64,000 nucleotides of DNA from Planctomycetota bacterium (GCA_020638875.1 JACKHS010000002.1:1-64000), one strand, 5' to 3'. Shown: positions 1 through 9,140, numbered from the stretch's first letter. The notes: generated by a model from the letters alone, not told the origin. Numbers and translations: made by a program.

Positions 1-53
1 AGCGCAGCGCCCAAGCCCTCACCGCGGGCGCCGGACCCCAACTCGAAGCCACC

Positions 54-1313
54 ATGAATCGCCTGTCCCTGACCCTCGCGGCCGCTCTCGCGCCGCTGGG
101 CCTCGCCCACGCCGCCGGCGGCGAGGCACCCCTCGCCCCCACCGCCCTGCAGCCGACCGTGCTGCCCACCGCGGCCGACGAGGTGACCTTCAAGGTCTAC
201 TACAAGAACGCCCTCCGCGTCGACAGCTCCGACGGCCGCACGAAGCTCAAGATCGGCGGCCGCATCTTCAACGACTGGTCCTGGTTCTCGGCCGAGGACG
301 CCCTCGGCACGCACGAGGACGGCACCGAGTTCCGCGCCGCGCGCCTGTACGTCTCGGGCACCATCGACGAGCGCTACGAGTTCAAGGCCAACTACGACTT
401 CGCCTCCACCAAGGCCGGTGACGGCGGCCCCGGCTTCAAGGACGTCTACATGGGTCTCAAGAAGATCCCCGTCGTCCAGAACATCCGCGTGGGCCACTTC
501 AAGGAGCCGATGGGCCTCGAGGAGCTGACGTCCTCGAAGTACATCACCTTCATGGAGCGCTCGCTGAAGAACAACCTCGACCGCGGCCGCAACACCGGCT
601 TGATGGTGCACGGTCACAACAAGGCCGAGACCATGACCTTCGCCGCCGGCGTCTTCCGCGAGAGCGACAACTTCGGCAAGGACACGAGCAACAGCGGCTA
701 CGCGTTCACGGCGCGCGTCACCGGCACGCCGATGGCGAACGAGGACCACACCAGCCTGATCCACCTGGGTGCGTCGGCCAGCTACCGCAACCACAGCGAC
801 GGCAGCGTGCGCATCAACCCGCGCCCCGAGTCGCACCTCGCGCCGAAGTACATCGATACCGGCACGATCGCCGCGGACTCCGAGCTGGTCTACGGCGTCG
901 AGTGGGCGTCGGTCCACGGCCCCTTCTCGACGCAGGCCGAGTACGCCATCAACGACGTCGACGGCGTGTCCGGCGGCGCGAGCCCGGCCTTCGCGTCCTA
1001 CTACGGCCAGGTGAGCTGGTTCGCCACCGGTGAGTCGCGCACGTACGAGGCCGGCGAAGGCGCCTTCGGCCGCGTGAAGCCCAAGAACCCCTGGGGCAAC
1101 GGCGGCAACGGCGCCTGGGAGCTGGCCGCGCGCTACTCCACCATCGACCTCAACGACGACACCGTCACCGGCGGCGAGCAGACCGACATCACGGTCGGCG
1201 TGAACTGGTACCTGTCGAGCTTCGCGCGCACGATGTTCAACTACGTCAACGCGGACGTCGACGGCGTGGGCAGCGCGGACATCTTCATGATCCGCTTCCA
1301 GATCGACTTCTGA
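54..1313 (+). CDS. Phosphate-selective porin O/P family outer-membrane protein
   Basis: A 419-residue outer-membrane beta-barrel of the OprO/OprP (Porin_O_P) type, expected to pass anions or small solutes. A signal peptide covers about residues 1-21 (hydrophobic LTLAAALAPLGLAHA). The mature part carries family-type stretches such as KIGGRIFNDWSWF near residue 67, RAARLYVSGTIDERYEFKANYDF and VGHFKEPMGLEELTSSKY. The last residue is Phe, as expected for Bam-dependent barrels. It is a single gene; a strong hairpin follows at 1370-1401, and the next gene converges on it. The substrate cannot be told from sequence; family members are not all phosphate-specific. Confidence 0.85.
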   Translation: MNRLSLTLAAALAPLGLAHAAGGEAPLAPTALQPTVLPTAADEVTFKVYYKNALRVDSSDGRTKLKIGGRIFNDWSWFSAEDALGTHEDGTEFRAARLYVSGTIDERYEFKANYDFASTKAGDGGPGFKDVYMGLKKIPVVQNIRVGHFKEPMGLEELTSSKYITFMERSLKNNLDRGRNTGLMVHGHNKAETMTFAAGVFRESDNFGKDTSNSGYAFTARVTGTPMANEDHTSLIHLGASASYRNHSDGSVRINPRPESHLAPKYIDTGTIAADSELVYGVEWASVHGPFSTQAEYAINDVDGVSGGASPAFASYYGQVSWFATGESRTYEAGEGAFGRVKPKNPWGNGGNGAWELAARYSTIDLNDDTVTGGEQTDITVGVNWYLSSFARTMFNYVNADVDGVGSADIFMIRFQIDF

Positions 1314-1369
1314 TCGCTCCCCTCATCCCGACCCAGGGGGCGATCGCACTCCTCCCCCGGTGAAAGGAC

Positions 1370-1401
1370 GCGACCCCGTCGGCCCAGGCCGGCGGGGTCG
1401 C
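1370..1401. terminator. Hairpin terminator between convergent genes
   Basis: Two 15-base arms starting GCGACCCCG and ending CGGGGTCGC pair with a single G-T wobble around a 2-base loop. The hairpin lies between the stop codons of the porin (1313) and the convergent metallo-hydrolase (1426), so it can serve both strands. There is no clear T-tract. Confidence 0.65.
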
Positions 1402-1425
1402 CTGCGTTCCGGGCGCGCCCGGCGC

Positions 1426-2328
1426 TCAGGAGCCTTGCGCGTCGCGTACCAGCGCCGTGACGAACTTGCGTCCGTCGATGAAGTCCCACGACCAGCGCGC
1501 GTCGTAGTCGGCCGTCACGCCGGCGGCCATCAACGCGTCGACGTCCTGGCCCTCGGCGAGGCCCTTCGCGACGCGCGCGCGCACCTCGCGGATCATCGCG
1601 AGGTACTCGCGCAGGTCCTCGGCCGTGCCCGCCTCGCCGTGGCCGGTGATGAAGCGCGCGCCCGGCGGCGCCCAGCCCAGCACGGCCTCGACGCCGTCGA
1701 CGGTGCCCTGCACGCTGCCGCCCGAGTCGAGGTCGATGAAGGGATACCCGCGCTGGAACCAGACGTCGCCCATGTGGATCACGTTCGACTCGACGAAGTG
1801 CACGACCGTGTCGCCGTCGGTGTGCGCGTGCGGCACGTGGACGAGCCGCACCTCCTCGCCGCCGAAGTAGAGCTTCACGCCGTTCGGATAGGTGATCGTC
1901 GGCAGCGCTGCGGCGGGCGCGTCCTCGCGCACACGGCCGCCGATCGTGGCGTCGCCCGCGAGGCGCCGGCGCACGTTCGTCTGCGCGACGATCTGAGCCG
2001 AGGCGGCGAAGACCTCGTTGCCGCCGGTGTGGTCGGGGTGCCAGTGCGTGTTGACGAGCCAGATCGGCCCGGCCGGCGCGAGCTCGCGCACGACGGCCTC
2101 GTTCTCCTGGGCCACCTCGGCGAACTGCGCGTCGACGACGAGCGCGCCCGCCTCGGTCGCCAGCACGCCGATGTTGCCGCCGCGGTTCTCGATGTAGGAG
2201 ACGCGCCCGCCGACGTGGTGGACGACGGCCTCGCGCGAGGAGGTCGGCGCGCCGCCGAAGACCCAGGTGGCGGCGAAGAGGGCGGCGAAGGCGGCGGGGA
2301 GGACGAGCGGCGTGCGGCGCGTGTTCAT
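1426..2328 (-). CDS. MBL-fold metallo-hydrolase, exported
   Basis: A 300-residue metallo-beta-lactamase-fold hydrolase. The metal motif HxHxDH appears as THWHPDHTGG (H95, H97, D99, H100), followed by further candidate ligands in HAHTDGD, HMGDVWF and TGHGE. An N-terminal hydrophobic segment (about residues 7-26) suggests export or anchoring. The family includes glyoxalase II-like enzymes, quinoprotein-associated SoxH-like proteins and lactamases; nothing visible decides the substrate. A TATGCT box lies 33 bases upstream of the ATG, so the leader would be short. Confidence 0.85.
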   Translation of the reverse strand: MNTRRTPLVLPAAFAALFAATWVFGGAPTSSREAVVHHVGGRVSYIENRGGNIGVLATEAGALVVDAQFAEVAQENEAVVRELAPAGPIWLVNTHWHPDHTGGNEVFAASAQIVAQTNVRRRLAGDATIGGRVREDAPAAALPTITYPNGVKLYFGGEEVRLVHVPHAHTDGDTVVHFVESNVIHMGDVWFQRGYPFIDLDSGGSVQGTVDGVEAVLGWAPPGARFITGHGEAGTAEDLREYLAMIREVRARVAKGLAEGQDVDALMAAGVTADYDARWSWDFIDGRKFVTALVRDAQGS

Positions 2329-2361
2329 GGCGTGGGTGCGGTGCTGGAGGAAGGAGGCCTC

Positions 2362-2367
2362 AGCATA
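2362..2367 (-). promoter_or_regulatory. -10-like box for the metallo-hydrolase gene
   Basis: TATGCT on the minus strand (AGCATA on plus), 33 bases before the ATG at 2328. No convincing -35 box was seen. Confidence 0.4.
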
Positions 2368-2410
2368 GGCGGCGCCCGGCCCGCGAGGGAACCGCGCGCC
2401 GCCGTGCGTC

Positions 2411-4177
2411 TCAGGTGCCCGGCTCGTCCGCGCCCAGCTCGGCGCGCAGCTCCTCGAGCGCGGCGGCCAGCGTGGGCGCGACGCGCGGGGCGTCCGGGCC
2501 GACCAGCAGGCCGTCGCGGCGCAACGTCTCGCGCGGCTGCGCCTGCAGGCCCACGAGCCGCGACGCGATCCCCGCCTGCGCGAGCCGCGCGAGCGCCGAG
2601 CGCAGGTTGACCACGCCCGTCGCGTCCATCACCGGCACGTCGGTCAGGTCGAGCACGACCGCGCGCACGTCGCTGCGGCGCAGCGAGAAGAGCTGGCTCA
2701 TGGCCTTGTGCGCGGCGCCGAAGAACAGCGGCCCGCCCACGTCGTAGACGAAGAAGCCCGGCGGCAGCTCCGCGCCGCTCTCGCCGTGGCGCGCGCCGAC
2801 GAGCTCCGCGCCCGAGAGCTCGATCATGCGCCGCATGAACAGCATCGAGGCGAGCAGCACGCCGGCCGTCACCGCGATGGTCATGTCGAAGAGCACGGTC
2901 GCGCCGAAGCAGACCAGCAGCACCGCCACGTCGCCGCCCGGCGCCGAGCGCACGACCCGCACGAAGTGGCGCGCCTCGCTCATGTTCCAGGCCACCATCA
3001 GGAGCAGCGCCGCGAGCGCGGCCATCGGCAACGTGCCGAGCCAGGGCCCGAGCACCACCACCGCCGCGAGCACGAAGCCCGCGTGCACCACGGCCGCCAC
3101 CGGCGAGCGCCCGCCGCTGCGCACGTTGGTCGCGGTGCGCGCGATGGCGCCGGTCGCCGCGAAGCCGCCGAAGAAGGGCGCCACGAGGTTCGCGATGCCC
3201 AGGCCGAACAGCTCGGCGTCGGGATCGTGCTCGAAGCCCGACATGCCGTCGGCGACGGTCGCCGAGAGCAGCGACTCGATCGCGCCGAGCATCGCGATGG
3301 CGAAGGCCGCCGGCAGCAGCGCGCGCACGAGCGCGAGTCCGCCGCCGAGCTCGGCCGCGCCCGGCAGCGCCCAGGGCAGGAGCGGCAGCGGCGGCCGCGC
3401 GGGGATGCCCGAGGGCGCCTCCGGCGTGCCGAACTTGTCCGCCAGCGTCACCGGCGCGAGGCCGAACCAGCGCTCGAGCGCGAAGCCGAGCGCCGCCGCG
3501 ACGACCAGCGCCACGAGCGGCGCCGGCACGCGCGACGAGACGCGGCGCCAGAGCCCCAGGATCGCGAGCGTGACGGCGCCGACGAGCGCGTCCGCGCCGT
3601 GCGTCGTGGGCAACGCGCGCGCGAGCGCTCCGACGCGCTCGTGCCAGGCCGCGTCGGCGGCGAGCGGCGCGACCTCGAGCCCGAGGAAGCCCTGCAACTG
3701 CAAGGTCGCGATGACGACGCCGATGCCGGCCGTGAAACCGGTCGTGACCGGATACGGCATGAAGCGGATCAGTCGCCCGAGCCGCAGCAGCGCCATGCCG
3801 AGCAACATCGCGCCGGCCATCGCGCTGGCGAGCAGGAGGCCCGGCAGCCCGAACTGGGCGCTCACCGGCGCCATCAGCACGACGAAGGCCGCGGTCGGCC
3901 CACTCACCTGCACGCGCGAGCCGCCGAGCAGCGCCGTCAGCGTGCCGGCGACGATCGCCGTCGCGAGGCCGTGCTCGGGCGCGACGCCCGACGCGATGGC
4001 GAGCGCCATCGACAGCGGCAGCGCGACGACGCCGACGATGCAGCCGGCGATCACGTCCGCGCGCAGCTCGCGCGCACCGTAGCCCTCGCGCAGGGCGCCG
4101 CGCAGCGCCGCGCCGGGCCGCAGCGGCGGCAACTTGCGCTTCACGGCGCTCTGCGCGCCCGCGCCGGGTCCATCCAT
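2411..4177 (-). CDS. SulP-family anion transporter with STAS domain
   Basis: A 588-residue SulP/SLC26 permease, the family that carries sulfate, bicarbonate or other anions across the inner membrane. A short cytoplasmic N-terminus is followed by the family's first helix region (ADVIAGCIVGVVALPLSMALA) and about a dozen hydrophobic segments, including GLGIANLVAPFFGGFAATGAIARTATNVRSGG, a well-conserved SulP stretch. The last ~110 residues are a STAS domain with the characteristic VVLDLTDVPVMDATGV. Length is typical. Substrate is unknown; there is no adjacent carbonic anhydrase or sulfur gene. Confidence 0.9.
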   Translation of the reverse strand: MDGPGAGAQSAVKRKLPPLRPGAALRGALREGYGARELRADVIAGCIVGVVALPLSMALAIASGVAPEHGLATAIVAGTLTALLGGSRVQVSGPTAAFVVLMAPVSAQFGLPGLLLASAMAGAMLLGMALLRLGRLIRFMPYPVTTGFTAGIGVVIATLQLQGFLGLEVAPLAADAAWHERVGALARALPTTHGADALVGAVTLAILGLWRRVSSRVPAPLVALVVAAALGFALERWFGLAPVTLADKFGTPEAPSGIPARPPLPLLPWALPGAAELGGGLALVRALLPAAFAIAMLGAIESLLSATVADGMSGFEHDPDAELFGLGIANLVAPFFGGFAATGAIARTATNVRSGGRSPVAAVVHAGFVLAAVVVLGPWLGTLPMAALAALLLMVAWNMSEARHFVRVVRSAPGGDVAVLLVCFGATVLFDMTIAVTAGVLLASMLFMRRMIELSGAELVGARHGESGAELPPGFFVYDVGGPLFFGAAHKAMSQLFSLRRSDVRAVVLDLTDVPVMDATGVVNLRSALARLAQAGIASRLVGLQAQPRETLRRDGLLVGPDAPRVAPTLAAALEELRAELGADEPGT

Positions 4178-4226
4178 CGATCCACGCTCGTCCCGTGTCG
4201 GGGGGACGCACCGGAGAGCGAACCCT

Positions 4227-4245
4227 GGGCCGCGAAGCGCGGCCC
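4227..4245. promoter_or_regulatory. Perfect 8-bp hairpin in the gene-free stretch 4178-4395
   Basis: GGGCCGCG-AAG-CGCGGCCC, a perfect stem with a 3-base loop, 50 bases upstream of the SulP start on the minus strand. It could be a leader hairpin of the SulP transcript or a terminator for the B3/B4 gene further upstream on that strand. The rest of 4178-4395 holds a tandem repeat and no gene. Confidence 0.4.
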
Positions 4246-4324
4246 GTCACCGGCGCGCGCTCGCTTCCACGCGGCGGCCGGGCGCGAGACGGTACCTCCG
4301 CGCGAGCTTCGCGACCAGGGCCCG

Positions 4325-4420
4325 GCGCGAGAGCGGAGCCCGCTCCTCAGCGCGAGAGCGGAGCCTACTCTTCAGCGCGAGAGCAGTGCCTTCTCTCAGC
4401 GCGAGAGCAGGGCCGTCTCG
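4325..4420. repeat. Four-copy ~25-bp tandem repeat containing a gene's stop codon
   Basis: The core GCGCGAGAGC recurs at 4325, 4350, 4375 and 4399 (periods 25, 25, 24) with related flanks. On the minus strand the unit reads GGCnCnGCTCTCGCGC-TGA. The copy at 4399 encodes the last residues (LLSR) and stop of the B3/B4-domain gene, and the following copies repeat that 3' end downstream, two of them with the TGA intact and the last degenerate. Confidence 0.75.
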
Positions 4421-5049
4421 ACGCGCGCCGCGCCCGCCCGCGCGAGCAACTCGGCGTACCACGCCACCGCCGCGGCCGTGCGCTCGGGGAAGGCGCGCGT
4501 GCCCCACAGGATCGAGAGCGTGCGGCGCGTGCCGGCGTGCGTCTTGGTGCGCTGGCTGTCCTTGACCGCGTTGGCGCACGGGCCGGCGGCATCGCACAGG
4601 TTCAGCAGGCCGTCGATGCGGATCTCCTGGCCGCTCGCGTTGAAGACGTAGCTCGTCTCCGGTCCGGCGACGGCGATCGAGTACGGCTCGGCGGCGAGGT
4701 CGGTGTCGACGACGCTGATCGGCAGGCCCGAGTGCAGGCTGACGACGTTGCAGACGTCGACCGCGAGGTTGATCGAGCCGAGCGCGCCCTCGCCCGCCGC
4801 GCGCACGAGGTACTCCGAGGCCGGCTTGCCGCGGCCGGTGGGCTTGTAGCCGCCGTGGCGCAGGAGGTCGCGCACCGCGCCGCGCAGGTCCTCGTCGCGC
4901 ACGAGCGGCGCCTGCGCGTCGAGCGCGAGCAGCGCGCTCAGCCAGGCCGGCGCCGGCAGGTCGCCGAGCGCCGCGGGCAGCTCGCACCAGACGGCCCCGG
5001 CGTCGAGCAGCGGGTGGGGATCGATCGCGACGTCGCAGGGAAGGCTCAT
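4396..5049 (-). CDS. B3/B4 tRNA-binding-domain protein
   Basis: A 217-residue stand-alone B3/B4 domain, the editing-site fold of the phenylalanyl-tRNA synthetase beta subunit. Free-standing members are thought to act on tRNA or mischarged aminoacyl-tRNA. Supporting stretches are LVRDEDLRGAVRDLLRHGG, YKPTGRGKPASEYL and INLAVDVCNVVSLHSGLPIS, which follow the B3_4 pattern. No signal peptide, so cytoplasmic. It is divergent from the MFS gene, and the two share an overlapping pair of -10 boxes at 5086-5095. Its 3' end is embedded in the tandem repeat at 4325-4420. Confidence 0.75.
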   Translation of the reverse strand: MSLPCDVAIDPHPLLDAGAVWCELPAALGDLPAPAWLSALLALDAQAPLVRDEDLRGAVRDLLRHGGYKPTGRGKPASEYLVRAAGEGALGSINLAVDVCNVVSLHSGLPISVVDTDLAAEPYSIAVAGPETSYVFNASGQEIRIDGLLNLCDAAGPCANAVKDSQRTKTHAGTRRTLSILWGTRAFPERTAAAVAWYAELLARAGAARVETALLSR

Positions 5050-5085
5050 GGGGCCGTTTCCGCGCGGCGGTCGCGCGCGGCGCGC

Positions 5086-5095
5086 AGCATACAAT
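5086..5095. promoter_or_regulatory. Overlapping divergent -10 boxes
   Basis: The 10-mer AGCATACAAT carries TACAAT (5090-5095) for the plus-strand MFS gene, 8 bases before its GTG, and TATGCT (5091-5086) on the minus strand, 36 bases before the B3/B4 ATG. The two hexamers share two bases, so only one polymerase could open the site at a time. Confidence 0.55.
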
Positions 5096-5103
5096 CCCGC
5101 GCC

Positions 5104-6378
5104 GTGCTGCACGTCCTCTTCCACAAGCAGTTCCTGAAGCTCTGGCTGTCGCAGGTCGTCAGCCAGCTCGGCGACTGGCTCTCGCGCATCGCCGTGCTGG
5201 CCGTGATCGGCCAGATCGCGGGCGCGGAAGGCGCGGCGAAGCTCGGCGGGCTCTACAGCATCGAGCTCGCGATCCGCTTGCTGCCCGCGGCGGTCTTCGG
5301 CCCGCTGGCCGGCCCGGTCGCCGACCGCCTGCCGCGCCGGCTCGTGATGGTCGCCGCGGACGTCGTGCGCGCCGCCGTCGTGATGGGGCTGCTGTTCGTC
5401 GACGGCAAGGAGGACCTCTGGCTGCTCTACACCCTGCTGGTGGTGCAGATGAGCCTGTCGGTGTTCTTCAACTCGGCCAAGTCCGGCGCGCTGCCCAGCA
5501 CGGTGCCGCCCCAGCTCCTGCACGCGGCGAACACGCTCTCGGCCGCGACGTGGAGCGTGATGCTCGCCGTCGGCACGGGCCTCGGCGCGTTCCTGCTGAG
5601 CGTGTTCACGCCGCACGAGATGTTCGTGCTGGACGCGCTGACGTACGTCGTGAGCGCGCTGCTCCTGATCGGCCTGCGACTGCCGCCCGTGGCGCGCCAC
5701 CCGCAGCCCTTCCGCATGCTCGACGTGCTGCTCGCGCAGGACCTGATCCGCGGTTGGCGGCACGCGCGCGAGCGCGGCGTGGCCGGGGCGCTGCTCGCCA
5801 AGACCTTCTGGGGACCGGGCGGCGGCTTCCTCGTGGTGATCTCGGTGCTCGGTGCGACGCGCTTCGCCGGCGCGCAGGGCGACCCGGCGCGCATCGGCTT
5901 CGCGACGGGCATGCTCTACGCGGCGCGCGGCGTCGGCACGGGGCTGGGCCCGGTGCTCGGACGGCTCCTCTTCGGCGAGCGCCCCGAGGTCCTGCGCCGC
6001 AGCATCTCGCTGGGCTTCCTCGTCGCGGCGGCGGGCTACTGCGCGGTGCCCTTCGCGCCGAACCTCTGGCTCGCCTGCCTCGCCGTGCTCGTCGCGCACA
6101 TGGGCGGCAGCTCGATCTGGGTCGGCTCGACCACGCTGTGGCAGCTCGCGGTCGCCGACGAGTACCGCGGCCGCGTCTTCGCGCTCGAGTTCCTCGGCAT
6201 GACCCTGTCGTTCGCGCTGAGCGGCTTCGTCGCGGGCGCCTACTACGACCACACGCTCGACGTGGACGGCACGATCTTCGGCACGGCCGCCGCCGTGGTG
6301 GTGATGGGCACGCTCTGGCGCCTCGTCGAGCGCCGCACCGCCGCCGATTCCGAAGAAACGTTGCCCGAGACGCGCTAG
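5104..6378 (+). CDS. MFS transporter (EntS/MFS_3-like exporter)
   Basis: A 424-residue major facilitator superfamily permease with about twelve hydrophobic segments. It begins (M)LHVLFHKQFLKLWLSQVVSQLGDWLSRIA, the usual start of MFS_3 exporters, and has the loop 2-3 motif GPVADRLPRRLVM. The GTG at 5104 is chosen as start because the first helix begins right after it and a TACAAT box lies just 8 bases upstream, which gives a leaderless transcript and excludes upstream starts. Such proteins export drugs, siderophores or metabolites; the cargo is not evident. Confidence 0.85.
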   Translation: MLHVLFHKQFLKLWLSQVVSQLGDWLSRIAVLAVIGQIAGAEGAAKLGGLYSIELAIRLLPAAVFGPLAGPVADRLPRRLVMVAADVVRAAVVMGLLFVDGKEDLWLLYTLLVVQMSLSVFFNSAKSGALPSTVPPQLLHAANTLSAATWSVMLAVGTGLGAFLLSVFTPHEMFVLDALTYVVSALLLIGLRLPPVARHPQPFRMLDVLLAQDLIRGWRHARERGVAGALLAKTFWGPGGGFLVVISVLGATRFAGAQGDPARIGFATGMLYAARGVGTGLGPVLGRLLFGERPEVLRRSISLGFLVAAAGYCAVPFAPNLWLACLAVLVAHMGGSSIWVGSTTLWQLAVADEYRGRVFALEFLGMTLSFALSGFVAGAYYDHTLDVDGTIFGTAAAVVVMGTLWRLVERRTAADSEETLPETR

Positions 6379-6432
6379 GCGAGCGAGGATCACGGGCCGC
6401 CGGCGCGGCCTCGCACCCACGCGCCGATCTCC

Positions 6433-6440
6433 GAGGAGGA
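6433..6440 (+). promoter_or_regulatory. Strong Shine-Dalgarno sequence
   Basis: A run of GAGG repeats (GAGGAGGA) ends 6 bases before the ATG at 6447. It stands out because most monocistronic starts in this window lack any such site. Confidence 0.6.
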
Positions 6441-6446
6441 GAGAAG

Positions 6447-9140
6447 ATGCTCCGTCGATCCCCCCGCCGCGCGCTCGTCGGCGCGTCCCTGTGGCTCGCG
6501 CTCTCCGCCGTCGCGTTCGCGGGCGGCGAGCACTACTTCGAGATGCTCGAGGACCTCGACGGGCTCCGCGAGTGCTACCTCGGCGACTACAGCACGCTGT
6601 ACGACTTCACGCCCTACGCGGCGGCGTCGAAGAACTACGTCAGCGACGAGGAGCTCGCCGCGCTGCGCGCGAGCTGGGCGGCGGAGAAGGAGCGCGTCGC
6701 GCAGGAGATCGCGCACATCGAGCAGGACCCGGAGGCGCTGGTGCGCTTCCGCGCGCGGCGGCGCGTCGCGAAGAACAGCTTCTTCCGCGACGTGGACTAC
6801 CGCTGGATGGAGGTCGCGCCGCCCCTGCAGTTCGTCGTGCAGGACCCGCAGAAGGCGCACGACGGCTACCACGAGCGCGCGGTGGGCTTCTACGAGCCGT
6901 GGGCGCGCGGGCTGCTCGAGGTCTTCCGCGAGGAGTACGTCGAGCCGCTCGGGCTCGCGCCGCGCGACGGCGCCGAGGTCTACACGCTCGCGATCCTCAA
7001 CAGCGAGGGCGCCTACCTCAACTACAACAAGCGCATGCTGACGGCGTACTCGCCGGTCGTGCGCGCGCACTACGACCCGCGGCTGCGCACGGCGATCACC
7101 TACGAGCCGTCGAGCGGCGGCCTGCAGGCGCGTGACGACCGACAGCACGCGCTGATTCACGAGCTCGTGCACGAGCTGCAACACGCGTTCACGCCCGACC
7201 CCGAGGACCTGCCGCACCAGCCCTGGCTCAACGAGGGCCTCGCCGAGTACCTGTCCTCGGGCACGTCGAGCAAGGTCGAGGAGCTCGCGACGCACCCGCT
7301 CGACGCGAAGGCCAAGAAGCAGATCACGGACCTGCTCGGGGTGCCCGGGATGCGCGACGCGTACTTCCTCCCGGTGCGCGAGCTGGTGCGCTGCGAGACC
7401 TACCGCGACGTGCAGCTCCAGGCCTACAAGCGCGGCCGCGGCGTCGGCTTCAGCGCGGACATGGCGCTGGACCACTTCTACCGCGAGGCGTACCTCTTCG
7501 TGTACTTCCTGCACGAGGGCGAGGGGGCGAAGTACCGCGCGCCGCTCTTCCGCTACCTCGCCGCGTACTTCCGGGGCGAGGGCACCGCGGAGGCGTTCGA
7601 GCAGGAGTTCGGCGAGGTGGAGCTCGACCTGCTCGAGCGCGACTTCGTCGACTGGCTGCGGCCGGGCATGCGCGACTGGGCGCCGCGGGCGTACGTCGAG
7701 CCGACGGTCGCGGGCGCGACTCCGCCGCCGCCACCGCCCGCGTACGATCCCGCCGGCGTGCGCCCGCACCTCGACGACGCCGAGGCGTGCCTCGCGCTCG
7801 CCGTGTACCAGGCGAGCGTCGGCCGCGCGAGCGAGGCCCTCGCGCAGCTCGACGACCTCGACGTCACCGCGCTCGACGCCGCGACGAGCGCGCGTGTCGG
7901 CGTCGAGAAGGAGCGCATCGGCCGCTGGGTCGACGTGCGCCGGCGTTACCTCGAGTTCCTGCTCGCGAACGGCAAGAAGCTCGAGCTCACCGTCGACGGC
8001 AAGCGCAAGCGCTACGAGCTCGCCTCCATCGAGCGCGGCGTCGTCCGCCTCGCGGGCCAGCCCGAGGGCGAGGACGAGCTCGCCGTGACCGACATCGCCG
8101 CGCTCGACCTCGTCAAGCAGATGGGCGCCACCAAGAAGGAGTTCGACCCCGGGCGCGTGCGGCTCTACATGAGCATCCTGTGCGGCGACGAGCGCTGGAA
8201 GAAGCTGCTCGACAAGGAGGATCCCGAGGACCAGGCGCTGCGCGACGCGGCGGAGACGGAGTATCCGCGCTGGCTGGCGGACGGCCGCGTGCTCGCGCGG
8301 CTGCTCGAGGTCGCGCAGCTCCCCGAGCCGAAGGACGCGACGGCCGCGCGCGCGGTGATGGCGGCGATCGACGCGCTCGTCGCGGACTCCGGCAAGCACC
8401 GCGCCGTGCTGGCGGCGCGCGCGGGCCTCGCCGACCTCTACCAGGCCGCTGCCGTGGTCGCGCTGCGCGCGGGCGGCGTGGCCGAGCTCTTCTCGGGCGC
8501 TGCCGAGGACCTCGGCGAGGGCCGCGTGCGCGTGCGGTGGGACTTCGCCGACGCGGCGCAGCTCGACGACTTCCAGCGCGGTGCCTACCCCTACGACGGC
8601 GTGTTCGTCGCGGACGACGCGAACCGCGCCTTCACGCTCGTCCCGCACGGCCTCGACGCCCTCGGCGGCGGCTGTCTGCGCACGCTCGCGAGCTTCCAGG
8701 GCGCGTTCGAAGCGAGCTACTCGTTCACGATCCTGCAGTTCTCGAGCGGCATGGGCCTGCTGCTCGGCGCGCACGACGATGGCGCGGGCAACCGCGTCCT
8801 GGCCGTGGGCCCGGCGATGCTCGTGTGGGTCGACGAGAGCCACGCACCCGGCTTCGGCAGCGTGGTCGACGCGCGGGCACTCACCGTCGACCCCGAGAGC
8901 GCGCTCCGCGTCGCGCTGCAGCTCGAGGCCGACGGCACGTGCACGCTCGCGATGAACGGCGAGGAGCGCGTGCGCCTCGCCGACGGCATGCGCCGAGAGG
9001 GTCACGCCTACCTGTCCGTCGACTCCGAGGGCAAGCTCCACCTCTCCGAGTTCTCGCTCACCGGCACGCTGGCCCCCGCGTCGCGCGACGAGCTCGTCCT
9101 CCGCCGCGCCGCGAAGCTCGCCGCCAAGCTGCGCGACTGA
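6447..9140 (+). CDS. Large secreted gluzincin-type metalloprotease-like protein
   Basis: An 897-residue exported protein. A signal peptide covers about residues 1-26 (ALVGASLWLALSAVAFA). Around residue 235 is HELVHELQH, which contains an HExxH zinc motif, and NEGLAEYLSSG follows about 25 residues later, supplying the third ligand Glu as in DUF1570/peptidase-MA gluzincins. A proline run (PPPPPP) near residue 430 separates the peptidase part from a helical region and a C-terminal ~200-residue lectin/LamG-like beta region (ASYSFTILQFSSGMGLLLGAH, AYLSVDSEGKLHLSEFSLTG). The start follows a strong Shine-Dalgarno site. Substrate unknown; zinc protease activity is inferred from motifs. Confidence 0.75.
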   Translation: MLRRSPRRALVGASLWLALSAVAFAGGEHYFEMLEDLDGLRECYLGDYSTLYDFTPYAAASKNYVSDEELAALRASWAAEKERVAQEIAHIEQDPEALVRFRARRRVAKNSFFRDVDYRWMEVAPPLQFVVQDPQKAHDGYHERAVGFYEPWARGLLEVFREEYVEPLGLAPRDGAEVYTLAILNSEGAYLNYNKRMLTAYSPVVRAHYDPRLRTAITYEPSSGGLQARDDRQHALIHELVHELQHAFTPDPEDLPHQPWLNEGLAEYLSSGTSSKVEELATHPLDAKAKKQITDLLGVPGMRDAYFLPVRELVRCETYRDVQLQAYKRGRGVGFSADMALDHFYREAYLFVYFLHEGEGAKYRAPLFRYLAAYFRGEGTAEAFEQEFGEVELDLLERDFVDWLRPGMRDWAPRAYVEPTVAGATPPPPPPAYDPAGVRPHLDDAEACLALAVYQASVGRASEALAQLDDLDVTALDAATSARVGVEKERIGRWVDVRRRYLEFLLANGKKLELTVDGKRKRYELASIERGVVRLAGQPEGEDELAVTDIAALDLVKQMGATKKEFDPGRVRLYMSILCGDERWKKLLDKEDPEDQALRDAAETEYPRWLADGRVLARLLEVAQLPEPKDATAARAVMAAIDALVADSGKHRAVLAARAGLADLYQAAAVVALRAGGVAELFSGAAEDLGEGRVRVRWDFADAAQLDDFQRGAYPYDGVFVADDANRAFTLVPHGLDALGGGCLRTLASFQGAFEASYSFTILQFSSGMGLLLGAHDDGAGNRVLAVGPAMLVWVDESHAPGFGSVVDARALTVDPESALRVALQLEADGTCTLAMNGEERVRLADGMRREGHAYLSVDSEGKLHLSEFSLTGTLAPASRDELVLRRAAKLAAKLRD

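Noticed and set aside
1..53. Promoter of the porin gene
   Set aside because: Only 53 bases are available upstream and no convincing box is visible in them.
2325..4250. Very long Arg/Ala-rich open frames opposite or overlapping the SulP gene, and similar ones throughout
   Set aside because: High GC removes stop codons from shadow frames. Their composition (runs of R, A, G, P) and lack of motifs mark them as artefacts of the real genes.
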